A stretch of DNA of 64,000 nt, taken from assembly GCA_003154115.1 (NCBI GenBank), contig PMCF01000433.1, forward strand, positions 1 to 64,000. The letters run 5' to 3'. The DNA is from Anaerolineae bacterium (GTDB taxonomy: Bacteria; Chloroflexota; Anaerolineae; Fen-1058). Of this stretch, positions 1 through 7,949 are shown piece by piece (position 1 is the first letter of the stretch; the number at the start of each line of letters is the position of its first letter). Below the pieces are notes generated by a model that ran no database searches, was not told the DNA's origin, and was given only the letters and a program-made list of their open reading frames with translations. The translations under genes and the position numbers were made by a program.

Positions 1-1104
1 CCGCCGGAGTCGATTGCGCTGGTGGGCGGCGCGGCACAGTTGATTCCTCCCCGCACACTGAACCCAAACATTTCGCTGTCCGCTGAGTCAGCGATTCAGC
101 GCGCCATGTCAACCCAGACGACGAGCCGTTTTGCCAATGCGGGGCAATTCAGGACGGCCCTGTCCGCACCGCCGAGGATGCCGCCCACGGTCGTGATGCG
201 CCCGCCAACTGCATCAAGTCCGCCCTCGCCAACGTCGACCAAAGTGCCCATCCTGGTGGGGCTGGCCGTGTTGGGCTTGCTGGCCTTGTTCCTGGCGTCG
301 AGGTTGTTGGCGCCGCCCGCTCAAGCGCCCCGCGTCGCTACCGATGGCATGACCTTGCTGTACGTCCCGGCGGGCGAATTTACCATGGGCAGCGGCGACG
401 CCAGTAGTAATGAAAAGCAGCATACCGTGTATCTGGACGCCTTCTGGATCGATCAGACGGAAGTGACCAATGCCATGTTCCAGAAATTTGTGAAAGCAAC
501 GAATTACCAGACTGACGCCGAGAAACAAGGCAGTGGCAACGTATTTGATACAACGGCCATAACGTTCACATCGTGGAGTGACACCCAAGGGGCCGACTGG
601 CAGCTTCCGCGCGGGCCGAATCCGAATAGTAATCTTAATGGGCTGGCGGATCATCCGGTGGTGCAAGTGAGTTGGAACGACGCCACCGCTTACTGCAAGT
701 GGGCGGGCGGTGACTTGCCCACCGAAGCGCAATGGGAAAAGGCGGCGCGCGGCGACGATGGGCGCACCTATCCGTGGGGCGATCAAGCGCCCGACGCCAG
801 TCGGTTGAATTTCAACCAAAACGTCGGCGATACCACGGCGGTGGGCAAGTACCCGACGGGGGCCAGTTTCTATGGCGCGTTGGACATGGCGGGCAATGTA
901 TGTGAATGGGTGCGCGACTGGTACAACGAAAAATATTACGCCAGTGCGCCGGCGCCAAATCCAGATAACACCACTAAGAGCGTCTATCGCGTGGTGCGGG
1001 GCGGCGGTTGGGTCAATGAAGCGGCTTTCGTCCGCGCCTCGGACCGTAGCGCGGACGGCCCCGGCGACCGGAACGACGTTATCGGTTTTCGGTGTGCCCG
1101 CTAA
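1..1104 (+). CDS. Ser/Thr kinase C-terminus, membrane helix, FGE/C-type-lectin domain (5' cut by window; putative DGR target)
   Basis: The frame is open from base 1 and 367 residues are visible. The first ~50 residues are the last helices of a kinase C-lobe and are nearly identical in DNA to 2490-2640 of the next gene, so the missing part should be a kinase. A Pro/Ser/Thr linker leads to one membrane helix (about residues 82-104), then a ~250-residue FGE-sulfatase/C-type-lectin fold from DGMTLLYVPAGEFTMGS to GFRCAR. The cysteine pair of true formylglycine-generating enzymes is missing from the equivalent stretch (AAFVRAS here), so a binding role is more likely than catalysis. Predicted topology is kinase inside, lectin outside. 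The last 30 codons are hypervariable against paralogues. Domain calls are firm; the DGR link is inferred. Confidence 0.9.
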   Translation, partial: PPESIALVGGAAQLIPPRTLNPNISLSAESAIQRAMSTQTTSRFANAGQFRTALSAPPRMPPTVVMRPPTASSPPSPTSTKVPILVGLAVLGLLALFLASRLLAPPAQAPRVATDGMTLLYVPAGEFTMGSGDASSNEKQHTVYLDAFWIDQTEVTNAMFQKFVKATNYQTDAEKQGSGNVFDTTAITFTSWSDTQGADWQLPRGPNPNSNLNGLADHPVVQVSWNDATAYCKWAGGDLPTEAQWEKAARGDDGRTYPWGDQAPDASRLNFNQNVGDTTAVGKYPTGASFYGALDMAGNVCEWVRDWYNEKYYASAPAPNPDNTTKSVYRVVRGGGWVNEAAFVRASDRSADGPGDRNDVIGFRCAR

Positions 1105-1116
1105 CTTTCCATGTTT
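1009..1116 (+). other. Putative DGR variable region with invariant 3' end
   Basis: From the Trp codon at 1009 to the stop at 1104 this differs from 15096-15191 at 22 of 96 positions, clustered in about 15 codons, while the scaffold codons are identical. From 1084 through the stop to 1116, 33 nt match 15171-15203 exactly, resembling the fixed 3' end (initiation of mutagenic homing) of DGR targets. Most differences fit mutation of template adenines in AAC-like codons; four third-position C/T differences do not obviously fit. No template repeat is in the window. Confidence 0.55.
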
Positions 1117-1132
1117 TAACTGCGCGAAGCGT

Positions 1133-1178
1133 CTGGATTTCTGTTTTTCTGATCAAGTCTGATCCGCGCTTCGCGCGG
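1133..1178 (+). repeat. Post-target shared block plus GC hairpin
   Basis: A 28-nt block at 1133-1160 is identical to 15214-15241, although the DNA between it and the stop codon differs in length and sequence. It is followed by a perfect 6-bp GC hairpin with a 3-nt loop at 1164-1178 (CCGCGCTTCGCGCGG). The same hairpin in inverted orientation follows the other copy at 15244-15258. GC hairpins just downstream are known to aid DGR target recognition; a weak terminator is the alternative, but no T-run follows directly. Confidence 0.5.
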
Positions 1179-1225
1179 TCGCGCAGAATTTTCAGGCGAT
1201 CGCGTAGTGACAGACCGGGCTGGTA

Positions 1226-1321
1226 GACCTCAAAGGTTTCACCAGATGATCAGGCGAGGTAAGTTGAACTTTCTAGCTCATTGTCAGGCCGGGTACTCCG
1301 GCACGTAAAACCTTTGAGGTC
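1226..1321. repeat. 96-bp element with perfect 14-bp inverted repeats
   Basis: Perfect 14-bp arms (GACCTCAAAGGTTT and its complement) at 1226-1239 and 1308-1321 enclose about 68 bp with a small GCCGG/CCGGC hairpin. A related element lies at 52702-52799, also just after a kinase-lectin gene; both contain AGATGATC and are followed by TTGAG. Likely a small dispersed palindromic repeat; a transcription or homing role is possible but unproven. Confidence 0.6.
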
Positions 1322-1336
1322 TTGAGACGGCAACCT

Positions 1337-1386
1337 ATGACCCAACTCTACAACCGCATTAGCGACTTTGAAAACCTGTACACTGC
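1337..1386 (+). pseudogene. Possible N-terminal relic of a DGR reverse transcriptase
   Basis: An ATG at 1337 opens MTQLYNRISDFENLYTA, which matches the characteristic start of DGR reverse transcriptases (pattern L-Y-x-x-I-x-x-F-E-N-L-x-x-A). The match ends where a C-rich palindromic element begins at about 1387, and nothing of the catalytic domain follows. Its position, about 230 bp after a putative variable region on the same strand, is where such a gene would sit. Seventeen residues is a short match, so chance cannot be excluded. Confidence 0.45.
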
Positions 1387-1474
1387 CCCCCTCCCAACCT
1401 CCCCCGTTGCTGAAAAGTGCAGCGACAGGGGAGGAGAGCGGTTCTCCCCCTGCAAGGCGGGGAGTTAGAGGGGG
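1387..1474. repeat. C-rich/G-rich imperfect palindrome, MITE-like
   Basis: About 88 bp begin with CCCCCTCCCAACCTCCCC and end with GGGGAGTTAGAGGGGG, which are near inverted repeats; the centre contains further G/C tracts. It abuts the presumed reverse-transcriptase relic and may have interrupted it. The structure is visible in the sequence; mobility is inferred. Confidence 0.5.
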
Positions 1475-1504
1475 CGTCACGCGCAGGTCTGATCTGCATT
1501 GACG

Positions 1505-1735
1505 CGGTTCTGAACTGCAATTTTTGAGGTCAATAGCTGCAAAGTTCGAGTTGGAAACCGCATACGTGGAGTTCAGAACCATAATTGAACAGGTAGGCAT
1601 CTTGTCAATAAGAGCCTGGAACTGCTTTGCCGGAGTTCTAAACTGCATTCATGGAGTTCGAAGCCGTAATTTTTAAGATAGGGAACTGCAAAATTAGAAT
1701 TTTGAACTGCGTTGTTGGAGTTTTGGACTCAAGTG
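1505..1735 (+). repeat. Degenerate ~21-bp tandem repeat tract
   Basis: About ten copies of a decayed unit close to GGAGTTCTGAACTGCATTTT follow one another at 21-22 bp spacing; clear copies start near 1505, 1526, 1547, 1568, 1632 and 1653. The unit length is a multiple of three, but no frame stays open across the tract with plausible protein, so I do not call a gene. Short ORFs here on both strands are by-products of the repeat. The rest of 1736-1857 shows nothing except the ribosome site of the next gene. Confidence 0.55.
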
Positions 1736-1857
1736 TGACGGCCTGTCTCGCTTTGCGCGCCGCCTGTGGGAGCGTGAGAGATTCTTCGTTCACTACGTTC
1801 GTTCAGAATGGCACTCATCTGCTCGCAGGCTAAACGCAAGGCGTAAAAGGAGTCAAC

Positions 1858-3405
1858 ATGTCACTGGTGATTGGACAAATGCTTCAGAACCGTTATCGCG
1901 TCGATGCGCTGTTGGGACAGGGCGGCTTCGGCGCGGTATATCGGGTGCATGATTTGAATCTTAATAAACCTGTCGCCGTCAAAGAAAACCTCGACGCGAC
2001 GCCTGAAGCGCAACGCCAGTTCACGCACGAGGTGCAGATTCTGAGCGCGCTGCGGCACCCCAATTTGCCTAGCGTGAGCGATTATTTCTTCATTCCAGGC
2101 CAGGGTCAATATTTGGTGATGGATTTCATCGAGGGCGAAGATTTGCAGTCGATGCTAGAGCGCGGCGCACGCCCCGATGAAGCCCGCGCCGTCAACTGGC
2201 TGACCCAGGTCTGCGACGCGCTGGCTTATTTGCACACGCAGACACCGCCCATCATCCATCGCGACATCAAACCTGCTAATATCAAAATCATGCCGCAGGG
2301 CAAAGCCGTGTTGGTGGATTTCGGTTTGTCAAAAGTGTACGATCCGCATCTTAAGACAACGATTGGCGCGCGCGCCGTGACGCCGGGCTTTTCACCTTGG
2401 GAGCAATATGGGCAGGGCACAACCGATGCGCGATCGGACGTGTATGCGCTGGGGGCGACGCTCTATGTGCTGTTGACCGGCGAAACCCCGCCGGAGTCGA
2501 TTGCGCTGGTGGGTGGCGCGGCCCAGTTGATCCCCCCCCGCACACTGAACCCGAACATTTCGCCGTCTGTTGAATCAGCGATTCAGCGAGCCATGTCAAC
2601 CCAGACGACGAGCCGTTTCGCCGATGCCGGCCAACTGCGCGTGGCGCTTAACACGAGGCCAACCGTTATGCCGACGCAGCGTATCGTTGAACCTGTTCCC
2701 ATTGCCCAGCCTGCGCCATCCTCAACCCGATCAAATACGTCGCTGGTTTTTGCCATGGTGGTTGCCGCAGCGCTCCTGGTCGTCTTGGCGCTGGCGGCTG
2801 CGGCGCGACAACCTGCAGCTGCGTCATTGCCGGACACTCCTGTTAGCAGGCCTACCGATTTGCCGCCAACTGTTGCGCCAGCGGCTCCGGCACAGGCCAG
2901 CGCTGCTTCACCGACTGTCGTTGTATTACCGAACGAAACGCCGACTCGTAAACCCACAGTCACGCCCATGCCACGTGATACCGCTACGTCAGAACCGATC
3001 ATGACGGCAAGCCCTGAACCTTCATTGACGGCGACTTCAAAACCGAGGCCCACAGTTGTTCCTCGACAGGCAAATACGGCTGTGCCACCGCGCCCGGCGG
3101 CGACTCTCGTCCAGGCACCTCCGAGTAGTCAGCCGCTCAATTTCAGTTGGTATGCTGGCGCCATTTGTCAGGGAACCCAACAACAACAAGTGACTCTAAA
3201 CGTTACGGCGCATGGCGGCACCCCGCCCTATGATTACTATAACGATACGACTTTAATCGGGCTGAATATACCCGGGAGTGTTGACTACTCACTAGTAACA
3301 GCCTTGGGCAATCAAATTCCGTTCAAGCTAATCGTTGTGGATAGCGTTGGACAAAGATATGCAGAAGACATCTTTTACAAATCGGGGTTAAAGTGTACTA
3401 ACTGA
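1858..3405 (+). CDS. Membrane Ser/Thr protein kinase with C-terminal beta-rich sensor
   Basis: 515 residues. The kinase domain spans about 10-275: G-loop GQGGFGAVY, Lys42 in VAVKEN, HRD 134-136, DFG 154-156, activation segment GARAVTPGFSPWEQYG. A Thr/Pro linker, one membrane helix (about 298-318) and a long Pro/Thr/Ser stalk lead to a ~95-residue C-terminal domain (about 420-515) with two Cys, probably a small Ig-like beta fold outside the cell; I do not recognise its family. The start has AAAGGAG eight bases upstream. The kinase C-lobe DNA nearly repeats the start of the window, marking a tandem duplication with the preceding kinase-lectin gene. All catalytic residues are present. Confidence 0.93.
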   Translation: MSLVIGQMLQNRYRVDALLGQGGFGAVYRVHDLNLNKPVAVKENLDATPEAQRQFTHEVQILSALRHPNLPSVSDYFFIPGQGQYLVMDFIEGEDLQSMLERGARPDEARAVNWLTQVCDALAYLHTQTPPIIHRDIKPANIKIMPQGKAVLVDFGLSKVYDPHLKTTIGARAVTPGFSPWEQYGQGTTDARSDVYALGATLYVLLTGETPPESIALVGGAAQLIPPRTLNPNISPSVESAIQRAMSTQTTSRFADAGQLRVALNTRPTVMPTQRIVEPVPIAQPAPSSTRSNTSLVFAMVVAAALLVVLALAAAARQPAAASLPDTPVSRPTDLPPTVAPAAPAQASAASPTVVVLPNETPTRKPTVTPMPRDTATSEPIMTASPEPSLTATSKPRPTVVPRQANTAVPPRPAATLVQAPPSSQPLNFSWYAGAICQGTQQQQVTLNVTAHGGTPPYDYYNDTTLIGLNIPGSVDYSLVTALGNQIPFKLIVVDSVGQRYAEDIFYKSGLKCTN

Positions 3406-3470
3406 CTTGACGCCGACTGACAACAACTCGGCGATGGCGACGCGCTACAGCAGGATCGGAAAATAGGACC

Positions 3471-4856
3471 ATGACCTCTCAACTCTCACTGACATCGACA
3501 CTTAACACCACCAGCGTCCCACTGAGCAATCAGCCGCGCCTGCTGTACCTGTTGATCGAGACGGGCGGGGGGCAGGCCGGCGCCGCGCGAATGCCGGTGC
3601 AGCTGGGCCTCGTCGTCGACAAGAGCGATTCGATGCTGATCCGCATTGCGCCGCTGGCCTTGCAGCAAAAGTGGATCGATCTGGGCTATGTGCGCGAACA
3701 CATGGTCGACGGGGTCTCCGTGCTGCGTGTCGATCCCAACAAAGTCTCACCGCGTGAACTGCAAAGCCTGCCGCGTGCCATCGATCACGTCAAGACGGCT
3801 CTGCGCAGCGCGGTCGAAGCGCTTGGCCCTAATGATCGGTGCGCCTTGATCGTGTTTGCCGGGCAAGCCGTGAACGTGCTGCCGTTATCCTCGGCCGGAG
3901 ATCGCCGCCGGATGTTGTCCAGCATCGATCAGATTGAAGGCCTGAAATTAGGCGACGATACCTATATGGGGCGCGGCCTGGCGCTCGGCCTGGAAGAATT
4001 GCAGCGCGGCGCTAATCCGGCGGCGATCAATCGCCTGATCGTGCTGACCGACGGCTTTACGCTGGACGAAGCCGATTGCCGCGTCCTGGCGCAGCGGGCT
4101 AAAACGGCTGGCATCTCCATCAGCACGCTGGGTCTGGGCGGCAGTTTCAATGAAGACTTGATGATCCCCATGGCCGACGACACGGGCGGCCATGCCTACA
4201 ATATCGAAGACCCGGCGGAAATCCCCGCCGTTTTCCAACAGGAACTCAACGCCGTGCAGTCCATCGCCTATCGCAACCTAGAATTGAAGTTGAACGTCAG
4301 CCAGGGCGTGGAAGTGCGCGCGGCGCATCGCGTGTTGCCCACTATCGCGCATCTGGGCACACTGCCCATGCAGGATCGCAGCGCTAATTTGAGCCTGGGC
4401 GATTACGAATTGAACGCGCCGCCCGCGTTGCTGCTCGAACTGCTGACGCCGCCGAAGTCGATGCCGGGGGGGTACCGGCTGGCGCAATTGCTGCTGGCCT
4501 ATGACGATCCGGCGGGCGGGCTGACGCGGCAGGCCGTGCGGCAGGATGTGGTAATCAACTATACTGCCGGGCCGGTGGCCGAAGTTCACAATCCACGTGT
4601 GATGAACATCGTCGAACGCGTGACGGCCTTCAAGTTACAGACGCGCGCTTTGGAAGATGCGCAGCGCGGTGACATTCCCGGCGCAACCCGCAAACTGCAA
4701 GCGGCTGCTACCCGCCTGCTGGACATGGGCGAACCCGAGCTGGCTCAGACCATGCAGGATCAGGCGCAACAACTAGCACAGCAGGGACAAATCGCGCCGG
4801 AAACCGCCAAGGCCGCACGGTACAACACGCGCAAATTGACGCAGAAATTGGATTGA
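3471..4856 (+). CDS. Cytosolic VWA-domain protein
   Basis: 461 residues with no signal peptide or membrane helix. The VWA domain (about 45-270) keeps the metal site: DKSDS near residue 50, the Thr in GDDTYMGRGL and the Asp of VLTDGFT. An unusual ~45-residue insertion separates the first metal motif from the second helix (VKTALRSAVEAL). A beta-rich middle and an Ala/Gln-rich helical C-terminus (about 375-461) follow. VWA proteins use the metal site to bind partners; placed between a kinase and an FHA protein it probably acts as an assembly or scaffold component. The start at 3471 has AGGA upstream. Confidence 0.85.
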   Translation: MTSQLSLTSTLNTTSVPLSNQPRLLYLLIETGGGQAGAARMPVQLGLVVDKSDSMLIRIAPLALQQKWIDLGYVREHMVDGVSVLRVDPNKVSPRELQSLPRAIDHVKTALRSAVEALGPNDRCALIVFAGQAVNVLPLSSAGDRRRMLSSIDQIEGLKLGDDTYMGRGLALGLEELQRGANPAAINRLIVLTDGFTLDEADCRVLAQRAKTAGISISTLGLGGSFNEDLMIPMADDTGGHAYNIEDPAEIPAVFQQELNAVQSIAYRNLELKLNVSQGVEVRAAHRVLPTIAHLGTLPMQDRSANLSLGDYELNAPPALLLELLTPPKSMPGGYRLAQLLLAYDDPAGGLTRQAVRQDVVINYTAGPVAEVHNPRVMNIVERVTAFKLQTRALEDAQRGDIPGATRKLQAAATRLLDMGEPELAQTMQDQAQQLAQQGQIAPETAKAARYNTRKLTQKLD

Positions 4857-5045
4857 GGGACGCGCAAGATTTAGAACGGCAGTTGCATTGATATAGAGTA
4901 GACACAGCACCAACTACGCGGGGGCAGGTTGAGTCGCTGACCAGACATCGTGCCATTGGCTAAGTTGCGTTTGAGTCAGGCGTCGGCCAGTTTGTGGCAG
5001 CGCCGCCGAACGCGTTGCAAATTCTCCGTCTGGGAGGCACAACTG

Positions 5046-6020
5046 ATGACCGCCGAAGTGTGGTATGGCCGCAAACCGCGACCAGCGCCCCTACAACAGG
5101 CGTTGGTCGGCATCCTCGACTTCCTCGCCGCGCGCGCCGAGCACTTTGTTCTGCTCAGCTACTTCCGTCTCGTTCCCCAACATGACGAGGTGGCCCTGAT
5201 CGTCCTGAAGTCCGATGGAATATTTCTGGCCCAAGTCATTCAGGCTTGGGATCCTATCGAGGGCCAATCTCAAGGTCCGTGGCACGCGCTAAAACCCGAT
5301 GGTGCGCGTATTCCTCTCCAGGCCGATCGGCTCAACCCTTACCGCCAGACCCAAACTCATTACATCGACTGGCGTGACTGGCTGATCACACACCGAGCCG
5401 ACTTCGCCCCGCGGGCCGACTTTCCCCCGAGCGATTTTGCCGACATCTTCTCGTATATCGTCTTGTATCCCGATTTGCCACCAGGCAGCTATATCACACC
5501 TGGGCCGCGCACGGTGCAAGCAGTCGGCTTATCGGCTTTTCTCACCGCCTTGACGCTGCGTTCATCCAGTCGCATCCGCCTGCCGCTGCCTCAGATCCAG
5601 CGCATCCCACGCCTGTTGGGACTGGAATCGCCCTTTGGCACGGCGCCCTTGAATGCACCGCGCCGCGTCACAAAGAAACTTGATCCTGATTATCAACCGC
5701 CTCGTTTTGCAGCATTGGTGGCGCTGGGCCACGATTTTTCTATCCCGCTGATTCGTCTGCAAAACGCGGAAACGCTGCAGGTGGGACGTGACGACGATAA
5801 CGACGTGATTATCCGACACCCGGCCGTCTCACGGCATCACGCTCAACTGCTTCGCCAGGGCGATTACTGGATGGTGCGCGATCTGGACAGCGACAACGGC
5901 ACGTACCTCAGCCCGACCGGCTTGCCTGCCGACGAGCACTGCGTCGCCGCCGTGCCGGATGTGTTGCGCGATCGCGCCGTCGTGCGATTTGGCCCGGCGG
6001 CTTATGTGGTTTCAGTGTGA
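5046..6020 (+). CDS. FHA-domain protein (phospho-Thr reader)
   Basis: 324 residues from the ATG at 5046, chosen because GGGAGG lies eight bases upstream; an earlier in-frame ATG at 4950 lacks a site. The N-terminal ~230 residues are a soluble domain I do not recognise. The C-terminus (about 240-324) is a full FHA domain: VGRDDDND, AVSRHHA and DSDNGTY give the Arg, Ser and Asn that contact phospho-Thr. It should read phosphorylation by the neighbouring kinases. The 4857-5045 gap holds no gene. Confidence 0.85.
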   Translation: MTAEVWYGRKPRPAPLQQALVGILDFLAARAEHFVLLSYFRLVPQHDEVALIVLKSDGIFLAQVIQAWDPIEGQSQGPWHALKPDGARIPLQADRLNPYRQTQTHYIDWRDWLITHRADFAPRADFPPSDFADIFSYIVLYPDLPPGSYITPGPRTVQAVGLSAFLTALTLRSSSRIRLPLPQIQRIPRLLGLESPFGTAPLNAPRRVTKKLDPDYQPPRFAALVALGHDFSIPLIRLQNAETLQVGRDDDNDVIIRHPAVSRHHAQLLRQGDYWMVRDLDSDNGTYLSPTGLPADEHCVAAVPDVLRDRAVVRFGPAAYVVSV

Positions 6021-6032
6021 CAGGATAAGACT

Positions 6033-7949
6033 ATGACTCAATTGGTGTGTCTCAACGGTCATCCACAAGTTAAAGCGAATGCTAAGTTTTGCTACGTCTG
6101 CGGCGCGCAAATGGCGATGCCACTGGCGGCGCAAGCAGGCGCCAACCCGCTCAACGGCTTATGCGTGCGCGGACATCCCCAGGCCAAGATCGGCGCCAAA
6201 TTTTGTTACGTGTGTGGCGTGCAAGTCCTGACGCCGAATCAAGCGCATGGTGTGTGCCTCAGTGGACATCCGCAGTTAAAGCCAGGAAAGCGCTTTTGCT
6301 ATCTCTGCGGTGCAGCGGTCAACGCATCCCTTGGCGGGTCATCTATCGTGCAGCCTACCGGGCCAACCATCAACGGGCGCTACCAGATTGTCAAAGAAAT
6401 CGGGCGCGGCGGCATGGGCAGCGTAGTCTATCGGGTGGTGGATATCACGAACGGGCAGAGCTATGCCATGAAAGAGATCGACGAAACCCAATTGCAGCCC
6501 GTCAGCGATCGGCCCGAGATCATCCGCGCGTTTCAGCGCGAAGCCGATCTGTTGCACCGGCTCGATCATCCCAACATCGTCAAAGTCTACGATTCTTTTC
6601 AGCTGGGCATCAAACATTATATGGTGATGGACTTGGTGCAGGGCAAAATGTTGGAAGACCTGCTCACGGTCAGCCCCGGCGGGTTTCCAGAGGCGCGGGT
6701 ACTGCCGTGGGCCGCGCAGTTGTGCGATGCGCTGGATTATCTGCACCACCAGACGCCGCCCATCATTTACCGGGATATGAAGCCCGCCAACGCCATGATC
6801 GATGACCGCAGCGGTCAGATCAAGCTGCTCGATTTTGGCATTGCGCGCGAATTCAAGGGGGGCAAGAAGAAAAGCGACACCATTAAATTTGGCACGGACG
6901 GTTACGCGCCGCCTGAGCAGTACGGCAAGAAAGGCGTGGAAACCAGTCCGGCTTCAGATGTTTATGCGCTGGGCGCGATGCTGCACCAGCTTTTGACGGG
7001 AAAAGACCCGACACAGAACCCGTTTAACTTTGATTTCCTGATCTTGGGCCGTCCGCCCGTCTCAGCTTCCAAGCGCGTCATTGATGCGCTCAAGAAGGCG
7101 CTGGATGTCGATGCGACCAAACGGTTTCAGACCATCGCGGAATTCAGCGCAGCACTGACCGGTCAACCGTTCGCCGGCAGTCAACCATCCGCGAGTGGTC
7201 AAAAACCCGCCAGCGGTCAGCAGCCGCCAGCGCAACCGGCCGCGCCAAAAAAAGGCGGGGGCCTGGTGCCAAGCGCCGGGCCGCAAGTCCCTAGTGCCAC
7301 ACCGCCAGCGGCGGCGGCGGGGAACGCCGTGCAGGTCTCCGTCAGCCAGTTCGATTTTGGACCAGTGGAGAAAGGCAGCATGGCGCCCTCGAAAAAGACT
7401 TTTACGGTCACCACTGCTCAGGGCGCAACAGCGCAGATTGCGGCGTCCGATCCCTGGCTAGTGGCCATGCCCAGCACAGTTCGCAGTGGCGGCCTGGTGG
7501 AAGTCTCGATCGAGACCGGCAAACTGCCGCTGGGCCAAGCGTCGCAGACGCCCCCGGATATTGGGCGTCTCACTCTGGATCAATTGAAGCGCCTGCCCGG
7601 ACAAGCCTGGTGGTTGATCGGTTTAGGGCTGCTGGTCGGATTTGGAATCCGCGCCATCTGGCAAGGGGCGGCCATCCTGCTAATCGGCTGGCTGGGTGTG
7701 CTGCTGGTAGCGTGGTCCAGCCGGAAGCTGCTGCCGCGGCTGGTTGTGTCTGCGTCCGGCCAAGCTGGCCGGTTAACCGTGAGCGCCGGCGCGGCTTCAC
7801 AAACGATCACCGTCCGCGTGAAGGCGATGCCCTCGCTGTGGCGGGTGCTGGTAGGTTGGGTCGTGCTGGCGTCCGTCGTGTTGGGCGAAGCGGGCGTGGT
7901 GTTGCTGGCGGGCTGGTATCTGTTCCAAATACTTGGAGGGCTAAGATGA
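6033..7949 (+). CDS. Ser/Thr protein kinase with triple zinc-knuckle N-terminus and C-terminal membrane region
   Basis: 638 residues. Three repeats of CxxGHPQxK-(n)-KFCYxCG fill residues 1-100; each offers Cys-His-Cys-Cys for zinc, a variant of the ribbons found elsewhere here. The kinase follows (about 115-380): GRGGMGSVVYR, AMKEI lysine, YRDMKPAN in place of HRD, LLDFGIA, and GTDGYAPPEQYGKKG. After a Pro/Gly/Gln linker comes a beta-sandwich-like stretch (about 425-520) and three hydrophobic helices (about 525-638). The unusual YRD still keeps the catalytic Asp. It overlaps the next gene by ATGA, so the two are probably translationally coupled. Confidence 0.92.
   Translation: MTQLVCLNGHPQVKANAKFCYVCGAQMAMPLAAQAGANPLNGLCVRGHPQAKIGAKFCYVCGVQVLTPNQAHGVCLSGHPQLKPGKRFCYLCGAAVNASLGGSSIVQPTGPTINGRYQIVKEIGRGGMGSVVYRVVDITNGQSYAMKEIDETQLQPVSDRPEIIRAFQREADLLHRLDHPNIVKVYDSFQLGIKHYMVMDLVQGKMLEDLLTVSPGGFPEARVLPWAAQLCDALDYLHHQTPPIIYRDMKPANAMIDDRSGQIKLLDFGIAREFKGGKKKSDTIKFGTDGYAPPEQYGKKGVETSPASDVYALGAMLHQLLTGKDPTQNPFNFDFLILGRPPVSASKRVIDALKKALDVDATKRFQTIAEFSAALTGQPFAGSQPSASGQKPASGQQPPAQPAAPKKGGGLVPSAGPQVPSATPPAAAAGNAVQVSVSQFDFGPVEKGSMAPSKKTFTVTTAQGATAQIAASDPWLVAMPSTVRSGGLVEVSIETGKLPLGQASQTPPDIGRLTLDQLKRLPGQAWWLIGLGLLVGFGIRAIWQGAAILLIGWLGVLLVAWSSRKLLPRLVVSASGQAGRLTVSAGAASQTITVRVKAMPSLWRVLVGWVVLASVVLGEAGVVLLAGWYLFQILGGLR

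Noticed and set aside
1250..1833. Short ORFs on both strands (1250-1648 minus, 1651-1833 plus)
   Set aside because: They run through palindromic and tandem repeats, have no ribosome sites or recognisable domains, and conflict with the better-supported relic reading.
7610..7945. N-terminal extension of the VWA gene
   Set aside because: It lies inside the upstream kinase in another frame; the ATG at 7946 gives a signal peptide and an ATGA overlap. The same logic rejects 24108-24344.
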